Positions 1 through 8,811 are shown, counted from the first letter of the stretch. The stretch is DNA of 64,000 nt from Salimicrobium halophilum (GCF_900100295.1 NZ_FNEV01000002.1:372001-436000); one strand, 5' to 3'. Numbers and translations: made by a program. Notes: generated from the letters alone by a model not told the origin.

Positions 1-1
1 C

Positions 2-1114
2 CCCTCTTTTTCGGAATTACCAGTCGGTGCCATCACTGCTTTGATAGGAGCACCATGGCTCATCTGGCTTGTCCTTCGCATGAAAGCCGGTGGTGCTTCG
101 GATGGAGGAGCGGTGATGGCAGGTTCGTCTCTTGTCCAGATACGGCTTCGTGTTCTTTTACCGATCTTTGCAGGTCTTGTCCTGCTGACGGTATTCGTGA
201 GTATGTCTACGGGCAACTATGGGTTCGAACCCGGGCAGACATTTGCTGTCTTTCAAGGAACAGCCGAATCCTTCATCCAGACCTTTATCTTGGAACTCAG
301 ACTCCCTCGTGCGATTGTCGCTTTCACCAGTGGGGCGATATTGGCTGTCAGTGGCTTGATCTTTCAAGGGGTGCTAAGGAACCCGCTAGCTGACCCTTCT
401 GTTATAGGAATCACCTCAGGGGCAGGCGTAGGGGCGTTGCTTACGATGTACGTCTTTTCCGTTTCTGCTGCCTGGATTCCTGTCGGAGCAATGGTCGGAG
501 CGATCGTCTTTTTCTTCATCGTTATGATCCTCGGTGCTAAAATGGACTTTCAGCCGACGATGCTCGCTCTCTTAGGGATAGGTGTAAGTGCATTCGGACA
601 GGCAATCATCCAGATTCTTGTCGTCCGTGCCGACATGGGCGTGGCATCTGCACTCACGTGGCTATCAGGTACGACGTATGCCAAAGGGTATGGAGAATTG
701 TTCACCTACCTCGTCTGGCCGGTGTTGTTATTTATTCCGGTTTTGTTTTTCTATATCAAAACGCTGGATGTTCTTGGGCTTGGCGATGATACGGCAAAAG
801 GACTCGGTCTGAACGTACGCTCGGTGCGCTTCCAGATGGCATTGATTGCGACACTTCTTGCGGCAAGCAGTGTGGCAGCGGTCGGGTCTATCGGTTTCAT
901 CGGCCTGATCGCTCCTCATGCCGCAAGACTTTTCGTCGGTACCGTCAATCAGCGTCTGCTCCCGGTGGCGATGATGATCGGAGGGCTGCTTCTCGTCGTA
1001 GCGGATCTTTTCAGCCGGACGCTTCTCGCACCTGCGGAGATTCCTTCGGGGATTCTTGTCGCCGTCATCGGAGCCCCGTACTTTCTATGGCTGATGAAGC
1101 GGAGAGCCGCATGA
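2..1114 (+). CDS. FecCD-type iron-siderophore ABC permease, 5'-truncated, apparently a fused double permease
   Basis: Membrane permease of the FecCD/BtuC family that moves ferric siderophore together with a binding protein and an ATPase. The reading frame is open from base 2 to the TGA-terminated end at 1114. Residues encoded by about 17-85 (ELPVGAITALIGAP) look like the usual C-terminus of one FecCD permease. From Met at 116 a complete second permease follows, with many membrane segments, the cytoplasmic GFIGLIAPHAAR loop and the closing EIPSGILVAVIGAP motif. No stop separates the two, so this reads as a FhuB-like fusion cut by the window edge. A Shine-Dalgarno-like GGAGGAG (104-110) lies 5 bases before ATG 116, so the second half could also be started on its own. 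In frame 3 a TGA overlaps that ATG, so an ancestral two-gene arrangement joined by a frameshift, or a sequence error, is possible. Confidence 0.8.
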   Translation, partial: PSFSELPVGAITALIGAPWLIWLVLRMKAGGASDGGAVMAGSSLVQIRLRVLLPIFAGLVLLTVFVSMSTGNYGFEPGQTFAVFQGTAESFIQTFILELRLPRAIVAFTSGAILAVSGLIFQGVLRNPLADPSVIGITSGAGVGALLTMYVFSVSAAWIPVGAMVGAIVFFFIVMILGAKMDFQPTMLALLGIGVSAFGQAIIQILVVRADMGVASALTWLSGTTYAKGYGELFTYLVWPVLLFIPVLFFYIKTLDVLGLGDDTAKGLGLNVRSVRFQMALIATLLAASSVAAVGSIGFIGLIAPHAARLFVGTVNQRLLPVAMMIGGLLLVVADLFSRTLLAPAEIPSGILVAVIGAPYFLWLMKRRAA

Positions 1115-1173
1115 GTATGGTATGATGAGACAAAATGTAGTTATAAAACTCGGAAGTAGGAGTGGTGTCACGA

Positions 1174-2136
1174 ATGAAGATTCCATATATCAAAGGACAT
1201 GGATCGGATAACGATTTTATTATGATTGATGAACGTAAGCTCGAGGAGACACTTTCGGATGATGATAGAAGAGAGATGGCCCTTCTGCTGTCCGATCGTC
1301 TCGAAGGAGTAGGGTCCGACGGGATACTGTTCATCCTTTCCAGTGAAAAAGCCACCGCACGCATGCGCATGTTCAACTCGGATGGCACCGAGGCGGAAAT
1401 GTGCGGGAATGGACTCAGGTTAGTCGCCCGTTATGTAATAGAGGAAACGGGAGAAGACAAAGTGGATATCGAGACGGAAAAAGCGGTACTCGATGTGGAG
1501 AGAGTAGAGGAGATCTACGAAGGAATCGATACGTTCTCTGTAGCGATTGAACCGGTTTCCTTCCGAACAGATACACTTCCGATGACCTGGAACGAGGAAG
1601 AAGCCAGGGAAGTGGAGATCAGTGCTCTTACCGAAGATCAGACATTCACTGCTTTAAGCGTTCCGAATCCCCATGTCGTTTCTGTTCTTGATGATTACGA
1701 AGAAAAGGAGCTTGAAAGAATCGGGGAACTGGCGAATAATCTGCCTGACGTTTTTCCGAACGGCGTAAATGTAAGCTTTGTGAAACCGGTCAGGAAAAAC
1801 GAAATCTTCGTCCAGACGTATGAACGTGGTGTGGGGCTCACCAATGCTTGCGGGACGGCCATGTCCGCTTCGAGCATCGTTTCTGTCCTTGTAGCTGGGA
1901 ATGATTTGAAAACCCCGATCACGGTGATGAACAAAGGCGGGATGGTCCAATGCGTCGTTCATAAGAATGATGATTACCGTGTAGAGCTTCGGGGAAATGC
2001 TACGTATGTGTACGAAGCGGAATTGACCGTCGATCTCGCATCGCAGTCATTCGAAGAGTCGCCTCGACATGTGCATAAAGATGAGAATGAACGTTATGAA
2101 CAACTCAGAGAGTATGCCAAGTCTCAAGGGAGGTAA
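1174..2136 (+). CDS. dapF: Diaminopimelate epimerase
   Basis: Converts LL-diaminopimelate to meso-diaminopimelate for lysine and peptidoglycan synthesis. Both catalytic cysteines are present: Cys77 in EMCGNG and Cys226 in NACGTA. ATG 1174 is chosen over GTG 1162/1165 because the N-terminus [15 protein letters not shown] then lines up with the family and GTAGGAG (1156-1162) stands at an acceptable distance. At 320 residues it is longer than the usual 270-285; the excess lies in an acidic stretch around residues 90-160 and in a charged, non-hydrophobic tail after about residue 290. The last codons carry the ribosome-binding site of yjbQ, so the two are probably co-transcribed. Confidence 0.9.
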   Translation: MKIPYIKGHGSDNDFIMIDERKLEETLSDDDRREMALLLSDRLEGVGSDGILFILSSEKATARMRMFNSDGTEAEMCGNGLRLVARYVIEETGEDKVDIETEKAVLDVERVEEIYEGIDTFSVAIEPVSFRTDTLPMTWNEEEAREVEISALTEDQTFTALSVPNPHVVSVLDDYEEKELERIGELANNLPDVFPNGVNVSFVKPVRKNEIFVQTYERGVGLTNACGTAMSASSIVSVLVAGNDLKTPITVMNKGGMVQCVVHKNDDYRVELRGNATYVYEAELTVDLASQSFEESPRHVHKDENERYEQLREYAKSQGR

Positions 2137-2141
2137 GTACG

Positions 2142-2543
2142 ATGATCGAAACGATTAAAGTATCTACATCTTCTCATAGTGAGATGGTGGATATCACGTC
2201 TCAAATTACCGAATGTATAGGGAAGCGTGAGTTGAAAGATGGCATCGTCGTAGTCCAGTCGATGCACACGACGGCAGGGATCACCGTCAACGAGAATGCG
2301 GATCCCGATGTGAAGACGGATATGTTGAGGCGTTTCGATGAAGTTTATCCATGGGAGCATCGAAAAGACCTGCATGCGGAAGGGAATACGGCTTCTCACA
2401 TGAAGACGAGCACCGTCGGTCATTCCCAGACGCTCATCGTAGAGGATGGTAGTCTTGTACTTGGAACGTGGCAGGGTGTCTACTTCTGTGAATTCGATGG
2501 ACCAAGAACAAGGAAAGTCGTTGTGAAGATGATCGAAGGATGA
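2142..2543 (+). CDS. yjbQ: YjbQ/UPF0047 family protein
   Basis: 133-residue member of the YjbQ (UPF0047) family. The conserved core [16 protein letters not shown], the DHxxE-like [12 protein letters not shown] region and the C-terminal [19 protein letters not shown] are easily seen. The family can show weak thiamin-phosphate-synthase activity, but its physiological role is unsettled. AAGGGAGG (2126-2133) sits 8 bases before ATG 2142 and overlaps the dapF stop, so translation is probably coupled to dapF. A strong terminator follows directly. Confidence 0.85.
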   Translation: MIETIKVSTSSHSEMVDITSQITECIGKRELKDGIVVVQSMHTTAGITVNENADPDVKTDMLRRFDEVYPWEHRKDLHAEGNTASHMKTSTVGHSQTLIVEDGSLVLGTWQGVYFCEFDGPRTRKVVVKMIEG

Positions 2544-2549
2544 AAGCGT

Positions 2550-2584
2550 AAAACCTCCGAACGGATTGTTCGGAGGTTTTTTTA
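2550..2584 (+). terminator. Terminator after yjbQ
   Basis: Perfect stem CCTCCGAAC / GTTCGGAGG with a short loop and a run of seven T. It ends the dapF-yjbQ transcript and abuts the convergent aceA gene. Confidence 0.9.
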
Positions 2585-2587
2585 ATA

Positions 2588-3871
2588 TTACTTACTGGTG
2601 ATGAATTGTTCTGCTTCTGTTGAGCCTGACAGAGCAGTTGTAGAGGAGGTCCCTCCGGAGATTGCCATCGAAACTTCATCAAAGTACCCGGTACCTACTT
2701 CACGCTGGTGTCTTGTTGCCGTATACCCATTTTCCTCTGAAGCGAATTCCGCCTGCTGCAGTTCGGAATAAGCTGCCATGCCTTCCATTTTGTATTTACG
2801 GGCAAGCTCAAACATGCTGTGATTCAACGCATGGAATCCTGCAAGCGTAACGAACTGGAACTTGTAGCCCATTTTCCCGAGTTCCACCTGGAATTGTTCG
2901 ATGGTCTCCTGATCGAGTTTCTGTTCCCAGTTGAAGGAAGGAGAACAGTTGTAAGCAAGCATTTTGTTCGGGTACTTCTCGTGAATCGCGTCTGCAAATT
3001 TCTTCGCTTCTTCGAGATTCGGTTCGGATGTTTCACACCAGATCAAGTCGGCATAAGGCGCGTAAGCGAGACCTCGGGAGATCGCCTGGTCGATACCTGG
3101 AGTCGTGCGGTAAAATCCTTCGGCACTTCGTTCACCGGTAAGGAATTCATGGTCATACGGGTCAGCATCACTCGTAATAAGGTTTGCAGCGTTTGCATCC
3201 GTGCGGGCGATGATGACGGTCGGGACATCCATCACGTCAGCAGCAAGACGAGCGGAAATCAGATGACGAACAGCGGTTTGCGTCGGCTGCAGAACTTTCC
3301 CGCCGAGGTGTCCGCATTTCTTCTCGGAAGCAAGCTGGTCTTCGAGGTGTACACCAGCTGCGCCGGCTTCAATCATCGATTTTGCCAGTTCGAATACATT
3401 GAGCGGCCCGCCGAAACCTGCTTCCATATCAGCGACGATCGGAGCAAACCAGTTCTTCTCTCCATTTCCTTCAGCATGCTCGATCTGATCGGCCCGCTGG
3501 AATGTCTGATTGATTCGTTTCACTACATGCGGCACGCTGTTCGCAGGGTAAAGGCTCTGATCGGGGTACATTTGTCCGGAAAGGTTCGCATCTGCAGCTA
3601 CCTGCCACCCACTTAGATAAATCGCTTCCAGCCCCGCCTTGACCTGTTGCATCGCCTGGTTCCCTGTCAAAGCTCCGAGAGCCGGTACGAAATCACGGTT
3701 GTGAAGCAAGTTCCATAGGCGTTCTGATCCCATACGGGCAATCGTCTGCTCTATGACTACAGATCCTCGTAGTTTAATAACCTCTTCTGCACTGTAGGGG
3801 CGTTCTACTCCTTCAAAACGCTCACTGTTCCATTTGTTTTCCAACTGTTCGATCTGTTCTTTTCTGTTCAT
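2588..3871 (-). CDS. aceA: Isocitrate lyase
   Basis: Cleaves isocitrate to glyoxylate and succinate, the first step of the glyoxylate bypass. The active-site motif KKCGHLGGK is intact with catalytic Cys186, and the protein has the normal length for bacterial enzymes (427 residues). An ATG at 3877 lies almost on top of the AAGGAGAG ribosome site; the ATG at 3871 (MNRKEQ) has normal spacing and is preferred. It lies downstream of glcB and a Cys-rich peptide on the same strand but is set apart by a hairpin and has its own palindromic upstream site, so it may be transcribed separately. Confidence 0.95.
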   Translation of the reverse strand: MNRKEQIEQLENKWNSERFEGVERPYSAEEVIKLRGSVVIEQTIARMGSERLWNLLHNRDFVPALGALTGNQAMQQVKAGLEAIYLSGWQVAADANLSGQMYPDQSLYPANSVPHVVKRINQTFQRADQIEHAEGNGEKNWFAPIVADMEAGFGGPLNVFELAKSMIEAGAAGVHLEDQLASEKKCGHLGGKVLQPTQTAVRHLISARLAADVMDVPTVIIARTDANAANLITSDADPYDHEFLTGERSAEGFYRTTPGIDQAISRGLAYAPYADLIWCETSEPNLEEAKKFADAIHEKYPNKMLAYNCSPSFNWEQKLDQETIEQFQVELGKMGYKFQFVTLAGFHALNHSMFELARKYKMEGMAAYSELQQAEFASEENGYTATRHQREVGTGYFDEVSMAISGGTSSTTALSGSTEAEQFITSK

Positions 3872-3925
3872 ATTCATCTCTCCTTAGAAAAATTGGATAC
3901 AGGTACAATCCTGTTTATTATGATT

Positions 3926-3937
3926 TGTTATATAACA
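3926..3937. promoter_or_regulatory. Candidate operator upstream of aceA
   Basis: Perfect 12-base palindrome TGTTATATAACA, 55 bases before the aceA start. Its core TTATATAACA recurs upstream of glcB (6340-6349). It looks like a binding site for a dimeric repressor; the regulator is unknown. Confidence 0.45.
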
Positions 3938-3960
3938 GTATGATTAAAAAATAAAGGCCA

Positions 3961-3987
3961 GGAGACGAGGGGGGACCCTGCGTCTCC
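3961..3987 (-). terminator. Hairpin between the Cys-rich peptide gene and aceA
   Basis: Seven-base stem GGAGACG / CGTCTCC with a 13-base loop. On the minus strand a T-rich tract follows after about five bases. It is a weak or partial terminator that could separate the glcB transcript from aceA. Confidence 0.45.
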
Positions 3988-3993
3988 GAAAAG

Positions 3994-4101
3994 TTATGAA
4001 TTACCGTCAGCGTCACTGCAGCACTCAATCGCTTCCTTATGGCTGGTATGGTCCATCCCACATCTGTGACAAGAGTTGCTCAAGTTTTGATACGTTTTCA
4101 T
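3994..4101 (-). CDS. 35-residue cysteine-rich small protein
   Basis: A small ORF with an excellent ribosome site: TAAGGAGGAG, whose first three bases are the stop codon of glcB, followed 6 bases later by ATG 4101. The protein carries a CxxCG pair, then two histidines and a terminal CC pair (Cys11, Cys14, Cys28, Cys29), like a minimal zinc-binding knuckle. It is translationally adjacent to malate synthase and sits between the two glyoxylate-shunt genes. I do not recognise the family. A role tied to the glyoxylate pathway is only a guess from position. Confidence 0.65.
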   Translation of the reverse strand: MKTYQNLSNSCHRCGMDHTSHKEAIECCSDADGNS

Positions 4102-4114
4102 AATAATCTCCTCC

Positions 4115-6268
4115 TTAAATGGTTTGGGAAAACTGATTAGCCTTAAACTGAAGACGGCGTTTGTGCAAAATCGGTTCGGTGTAGCCGTTTGGCTGCTGAT
4201 CACCAAGGAACACAAGGTCGGAAGCGGCCTGAAAAGCGATAGACTGTTCGAAATTCGGGGACATCGGTCGATAATTCGGGTCGTGTTCATTTTGTCTGTC
4301 TACGACTTCTGCCATCTGTTTCATCACTTCCTGAACCTCCTCTTTTGCAATGACATCGTGCTTGATCCAGTTGGCAATGTGCTGACTGGAAATGCGGAGG
4401 GTTGCTCTGTCTTCCATGAGTCCCGTGTCGTGGATATCAGGGACTGTTGAACAACCGATACCCTGTTCGACCCAGCGTACGACATACCCGAGAATTCCTT
4501 GAGCGTTATTCCGTACTTCCTGCATAATTTCCTCTTTGTCTTCCGGAGGGGAGGCTACCGGAATTTCCAGCATTTCCTGTGTCCGATCCTCATCCGGGAT
4601 CTTTTTCTGTATATCCGGAACATAAGTTTCGTGATAGTGCATGGCATGAATCGTAGCCGCTGTCGGGGAAGGGACCCATGCGGTGTTTCCGCCGGCTTTC
4701 AGGTGACTGATCTTCTCCTCGAGCATCGCTTTCATTTCTGCAGGTTTCGCCCACATGCCTTTTCCTATCTGTGCCTGTTTGATAAAACCTGTGTGAATCC
4801 CTGTACGGACATTGGATGCTTCGTAAGCGTTGAGCCAGGTGCTTCCTTTCATCGCCCCCTTTTTGATCACCGGCCCTTTCTCCATGGACGTGTGGATTTC
4901 ATCGCCGGTCCGGTCGAGAAAGCCGGTGTTGATGAATACGATGCGATTCTTCACTTCATGAATACAGTTGTGAAGGTTCAAAGAGGTTCGTCGTTCTTCA
5001 TCCATAACCCCGATTTTTATGGTGTATCTCTCGAGTTCCAGAATATCTTCGATGTAGTTCAAGATTTCGTTCGTGAAGGCGACTTCTTTTGATCCGTGCA
5101 TTTTCGGTTTTACGATATAGATCGAGCCTTCTTTGGAGTTATTCCTTAGCTCCAGGTCGTGCATGGCAATCAGACTTGTGAAAAAGCTGTCGAGAAGGCC
5201 TTCGAATACCGGTTCGTTGTTCCGGTCCAGAACAGCGTGATTCTTCATCAGGTGTCCGACGTTACGTATGAGCATGAGGGAGCGGCCCTTCAATGTTATT
5301 TCTTCATCCTCGGGCGTACGATAGTTCCGATCGGCTTTTAGACTACGTTTCATCAGCTCTCCGTTTTTCTTGAAGGTAGTACTCAGGTCTCCTTTGATAA
5401 GTCCGAGCCAGTTCCGGTAAGCGCTCGTTTTATCTTCAGCATCCACGCAGGCTACGGAGTCTTCGCAGTCCATGATGGTTGTGAGTGCCGATTCGAGCTG
5501 GATATCTTTGATGCCCGCATCGTCGATCTGTCCGACCGGATGGTTCCGGTCGAATTGTAATTCAACGTGTAGATCGTTGTGTTTTAGTAATATGGCCTGA
5601 GGCTTGCGGCAGTCTCCCTGGCACCCGATATAAGCCTCCGGTTTTTTCAACTTCTGTCTGGATTGATCGGAGAGTTCGACGCAAAGCTCTCCGTTTACGA
5701 CAGCGTAGCGGATGGAATTCTGATGACTTCCTCCTTTTAGAGGGAACCACTCGTCGAGACGCTGGCGCCCCTGTTTTATTACTTCGCGTCCTCTTTCCGG
5801 ATTATAGGAACTCCCTTTTTCTATTCCGGGGGATTCCGGGATGAAATCCGTACCGTAATAGGCGTCGTATAAGCTGCCCCATCGGGCGTTTGCAGCATTC
5901 AGAACATATCTTTGATTTGTGAGCGGGACGACTAGTTGTGGTCCGGCCTGATCTTTCATTTCCGGATCCACGTTCTTCGTTTCGATGGTGAATTCAGGTT
6001 TCTTTTCCTCTAAGTAACCGATGGAAATAAGGAATTCCTCGTAAGATTGTGAAGGGGAGGAAGTATGATATTCATCGATAGCCTGTTGCAATTCCCTTCT
6101 TGTATTCAATAACTGTTCATTCCTATCGGAGAAACGGTCGAGAAGTGATGAAAGCCCTCCCCAAATTTGGTTGGATGAAACAGGGAGCGAAGGTAGCACT
6201 TCCTGTTCTATAAACTGATGTAACACAGAATCGATCCGGTAATTCCCGAGCGGCTGGTAAGCGGCCAA
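4115..6268 (-). CDS. glcB: Malate synthase G
   Basis: Condenses glyoxylate with acetyl-CoA to malate. At 717 residues, with the long insert typical of the G isoform, it is the GlcB type rather than the roughly 530-residue A type usually paired with aceA in Bacillus. The acidic motifs MDCEDSVACVD and PDIHDTGLMEDRATLRI carry the expected metal-binding and catalytic residues. The start is TTG 6268, preceded by AGGAGG at normal distance; no nearby ATG fits the N-terminus better. It lies in the same orientation as the Cys-rich peptide and aceA, giving a complete glyoxylate bypass unit. Confidence 0.92.
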   Translation of the reverse strand: MAAYQPLGNYRIDSVLHQFIEQEVLPSLPVSSNQIWGGLSSLLDRFSDRNEQLLNTRRELQQAIDEYHTSSPSQSYEEFLISIGYLEEKKPEFTIETKNVDPEMKDQAGPQLVVPLTNQRYVLNAANARWGSLYDAYYGTDFIPESPGIEKGSSYNPERGREVIKQGRQRLDEWFPLKGGSHQNSIRYAVVNGELCVELSDQSRQKLKKPEAYIGCQGDCRKPQAILLKHNDLHVELQFDRNHPVGQIDDAGIKDIQLESALTTIMDCEDSVACVDAEDKTSAYRNWLGLIKGDLSTTFKKNGELMKRSLKADRNYRTPEDEEITLKGRSLMLIRNVGHLMKNHAVLDRNNEPVFEGLLDSFFTSLIAMHDLELRNNSKEGSIYIVKPKMHGSKEVAFTNEILNYIEDILELERYTIKIGVMDEERRTSLNLHNCIHEVKNRIVFINTGFLDRTGDEIHTSMEKGPVIKKGAMKGSTWLNAYEASNVRTGIHTGFIKQAQIGKGMWAKPAEMKAMLEEKISHLKAGGNTAWVPSPTAATIHAMHYHETYVPDIQKKIPDEDRTQEMLEIPVASPPEDKEEIMQEVRNNAQGILGYVVRWVEQGIGCSTVPDIHDTGLMEDRATLRISSQHIANWIKHDVIAKEEVQEVMKQMAEVVDRQNEHDPNYRPMSPNFEQSIAFQAASDLVFLGDQQPNGYTEPILHKRRLQFKANQFSQTI

Positions 6269-6306
6269 GGTAAGTCCTCCTTTGTTTACTGTGATTAAGA
6301 ATCAAC

Positions 6307-6349
6307 TGTTTCATAACAGTTTTATTTGTTAATTCGTATTATATAACAA
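6307..6349. promoter_or_regulatory. Candidate operators upstream of glcB
   Basis: Two related sites: CTGTTTCATAACAG at 6307-6320, an imperfect palindrome, and TTATATAACA at 6340-6349. The second matches the core of the palindrome in front of aceA. The sharing suggests one regulator for both glyoxylate-shunt genes. Confidence 0.4.
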
Positions 6350-6482
6350 CACAGCGTTAAGTCAACAGGTATTTTGAAAAAATTTAGAAAATTTATTTAA
6401 TTCGTGTGCTGTCTTAAAACAGAAGAGATAAAACGGGTGTTGTCTGATCACAAAATTTTATTTATAATCAGAAAATATATAT

Positions 6483-6508
6483 GATTAGCCTAGAGTGGAA
6501 CTGGGTAT
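6483..6508 (+). promoter_or_regulatory. Possible sigma-B-type promoter
   Basis: GATTAG, 14 bases, then GGGTAT, which is a perfect sigma-B -10 element with a poor -35. It lies 39 bases before the 80-residue small protein gene. Confidence 0.4.
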
Positions 6509-6547
6509 TTATATAGTAAATCTACATACGAAAGGAAGTATTATATT

Positions 6548-6790
6548 ATGGCTGAAGAAGCGAAAAAGAATTGGAAGTTGGTACTCATGTTAGATAGTAG
6601 AAGAGAAGTAAAACATGAGCTGGAGTTAAGTGAAGAGATGGACCAGCGGGAAGCCACAGAATTCGTAACGAAACAGTTGGAGCGTGACAGCTGGTGGTTC
6701 CTGGAGAGCGGAGTAGCTGTATATACGAATGCTGTAGAAGCCTTTTATCTTGAAGGTGCGGCCGAGTTGACAAAGTTTAATATTAACTGA
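6548..6790 (+). CDS. 80-residue acidic small protein, unknown function
   Basis: A stand-alone small gene with AAAGGAAG before ATG 6548 and its own terminator. The protein has no signal peptide or membrane segment. It starts with a charged stretch, then KLVLMLDSRREVKHELELS, a helical Glu/Lys-rich middle and an aromatic WWFLESGVAVY segment. I do not recognise it. The perfect sigma-B-like -10 upstream makes a general-stress protein plausible, but that is inference only. Confidence 0.75.
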   Translation: MAEEAKKNWKLVLMLDSRREVKHELELSEEMDQREATEFVTKQLERDSWWFLESGVAVYTNAVEAFYLEGAAELTKFNIN

Positions 6791-6822
6791 GCTATTTCGG
6801 TTCACAAGAAAAACCGCTGAAT

Positions 6823-6867
6823 AAGAACCCGGGACTGCAGGGATGACCTGTAATCCCGGGTTCTTTT
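6823..6867. terminator. Terminator after the 80-residue protein gene
   Basis: Twelve-base perfect stem AAGAACCCGGGA / TCCCGGGTTCTT followed by TTTT. Confidence 0.85.
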
Positions 6868-6954
6868 CATTTGGAAACGTAGAATAGGGGCCAAAATTTA
6901 AAACAGAGGTTCATTTTTGCCTATGTGCGCATATTATAACCTTAACTAAAAAAG

Positions 6955-6983
6955 TTGCACTAGAGAAAAACTTTGTGTAAAAT
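6955..6983 (+). promoter_or_regulatory. Sigma-A promoter of the ZIP transporter gene
   Basis: TTGCAC, exactly 17 bases, TAAAAT; 36 bases before ATG 7020. Confidence 0.7.
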
Positions 6984-7019
6984 GAACATTGTTAAATCGA
7001 CTAGAAGGAGGAAGTGAAT

Positions 7020-7826
7020 ATGGAAGGTGTGTTACTGGCGTTTGGGCTGACGCTCATGGCTGGTCTTGCAACAGGGATCGGAAGTATCCTGGCATTCTTT
7101 ACATCGACGACGAATACGAAATTCCTATCACTGGCACTAGGATTTTCAGCTGGTGTAATGATATATGTATCTATGGTGGAAATATTTTTTAAAGCTCAGG
7201 AGTCATTGGTGGATGCGCTTGGTCAGGAAGGTGGGCAATGGTTGACGGCCGGAGCTTTCTTTGGCGGAATGGTTGTCATTGCTCTCATCGATAAACTTAT
7301 ACCTAAAGAAGGGAATCCTCATGAAGTGAAGAAAGTGGAGGATATGTCTAAGAGCGAATCTGAAATCAAAGACCCGGCTCTAATGAAAATGGGAGTGTTC
7401 ACTGCTCTTGCAATAGCGATCCATAACTTTCCTGAGGGGATTGCAACATTCACTTCAGCTTTGCAGGATCCATCTCTCGGAATAGCCATTGCTATAGCCA
7501 TCGCTATCCATAACGTACCGGAAGGGATTGCGGTTTCCGTTCCCATTTATTATGCTACAGGAAACAAAAAGCGCGCGTTCAAATTATCTTTTCTCTCCGG
7601 GTTATCCGAACCGATCGGAGCTATAGCGGCGTATTTGATTCTTATGCCTTTTCTGAATGATCTGATGTTCGGAATTCTTTTTGCCGGGGTAGCTGGGATC
7701 ATGGTGTTCATATCCCTGGATGAACTGTTACCGGCATCGAGAAAATACGGGGAAGCTCACCTATCGATTTATGGGGTAGTTGCAGGAATGGTCGTCATGG
7801 CTGTAAGCCTCTTGTTGTTTATTTAA
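7020..7826 (+). CDS. zupT: ZIP-family divalent metal transporter (ZupT-like)
   Basis: Inner-membrane importer of zinc and possibly other divalent metals. The two signature helices are intact: HNFPEGIATF (His135, Glu139) and HNVPEGIAVS (His164, Glu168), which form the metal site in ZIP proteins. About eight membrane segments surround a short charged loop at residues 95-122. ATG 7020 is chosen over GTG 7014 because AAGGAGGA (7005-7012) is then 7 bases away. It is a single-gene unit with a good sigma-A promoter; no Zur or MntR box could be assigned with confidence. Confidence 0.88.
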   Translation: MEGVLLAFGLTLMAGLATGIGSILAFFTSTTNTKFLSLALGFSAGVMIYVSMVEIFFKAQESLVDALGQEGGQWLTAGAFFGGMVVIALIDKLIPKEGNPHEVKKVEDMSKSESEIKDPALMKMGVFTALAIAIHNFPEGIATFTSALQDPSLGIAIAIAIAIHNVPEGIAVSVPIYYATGNKKRAFKLSFLSGLSEPIGAIAAYLILMPFLNDLMFGILFAGVAGIMVFISLDELLPASRKYGEAHLSIYGVVAGMVVMAVSLLLFI

Positions 7827-7905
7827 ACTTTTGCTGAAAAAAGGGTTAATTTTTCTCCTTCTAAGGTATAGAGTAGTAAGGAACAGATAGGGGGCTGATG
7901 TTGAG

Positions 7906-8652
7906 ATGAGAGAACCGGTAATGAAAGGTGCCGAAGCTTTTTACAAAGAAGGGAATGAAGTAGGGGTAATCGTTCTTCATGGCTTCACAGGAACTACCCA
8001 AAGTATGCGTCCACTTGCGGATGCTTTCGCAAAAGAAGGATACACCGTAGCCTGTCCTAAATTGATCGGGCATGGAACGACTCCTGAAGACATGGAACAG
8101 ACGACTGCCGAAGAATGGATCCAGTCAGCGGAAAATGCCTATGCCTGGGTGAAGAATAAATGTGAACGTGTATTCGTGGTAGGATTATCCCTGGGAGGAA
8201 CGCTCAGCCTGTACTTGGCTGCCAATAAGGAAATCGATGGTATAGCTGTCATCAATCCCGCGGTAGACGTACCCGAACTGGTGGCGATGGCGAAGTCAGA
8301 ACTCCGATTTGTCGACTCGATCGGATCGGATATCAAGAAAGAAGGCGTAAACGAGTTGACTTATCACAAGACGCCGGTCCGGTCGCTGAAACATCTGCGT
8401 AATCTAATGTCCAAAGTGCATGAGCAATTAAGTGAAGTGAGGGCTCCGCTGATCGTATTCGTTTCTGAAGAGGATCATGTTGTTCCACCGGAGAATGGAC
8501 AGATGGTGTTTGATATGGCATTTTCCGAAGAAAAAGAATTGGTGCACCTCGAAAACAGCTATCATGTAGCGACATTGGATAACGATCAGGATCTTATCAT
8601 CGAGAGAAGCCTTGAGTTTTTCGATCGTCACATCAATGCGAAAGTGGAATAA
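7906..8652 (+). CDS. est: Carboxylesterase (Est30-like alpha/beta hydrolase)
   Basis: 248-residue cytoplasmic alpha/beta hydrolase that cleaves short-chain carboxyl esters. The oxyanion motif LHGFTGT, the nucleophile elbow GLSLGG (Ser95), Asp190 in SEEDHVVP and His220 in NSYHVATLD form the triad, at spacings like those of the Geobacillus Est30 enzyme. In many Bacilli a related gene stands beside secG and rnr, but here it is isolated between the ZIP transporter and a TPP riboswitch. Confidence 0.88.
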   Translation: MREPVMKGAEAFYKEGNEVGVIVLHGFTGTTQSMRPLADAFAKEGYTVACPKLIGHGTTPEDMEQTTAEEWIQSAENAYAWVKNKCERVFVVGLSLGGTLSLYLAANKEIDGIAVINPAVDVPELVAMAKSELRFVDSIGSDIKKEGVNELTYHKTPVRSLKHLRNLMSKVHEQLSEVRAPLIVFVSEEDHVVPPENGQMVFDMAFSEEKELVHLENSYHVATLDNDQDLIIERSLEFFDRHINAKVE

Positions 8653-8712
8653 TTTTTGTACTTACATGAGACGTACGTTATAATGAAAGTAAGCAAAGAA
8701 AGCAAATAATAG

Positions 8713-8807
8713 AAAAGCCTTCAAGGGGAGCCTATGGCTGAGAGTGAACGTCTCGTTCAGACCCTTCGAACCTGTCAGTTAATACTGGCGTAGGGATGGC
8801 GGCTTTT
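8713..8807 (+). ncRNA. TPP (THI-box) riboswitch
   Basis: Thiamin pyrophosphate-sensing leader. The diagnostic blocks occur in order: GGGGAGCC, GGCTGAGA, ACCCTTCGAACCTG and TAATACTGGCGTAGGGA. The outer helix P1 forms between AAAAGCC (8713-8719) and GGCTTTT (8801-8807), directly followed by more T. It controls thiT just downstream. Confidence 0.95.
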
Positions 8808-8811
8808 TTTG

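Noticed and set aside
2819-3616. 265-codon open frame on the plus strand
   Set aside because: It lies entirely antisense to aceA, has no ribosome site or recognisable domain, and mirrors aceA codons.
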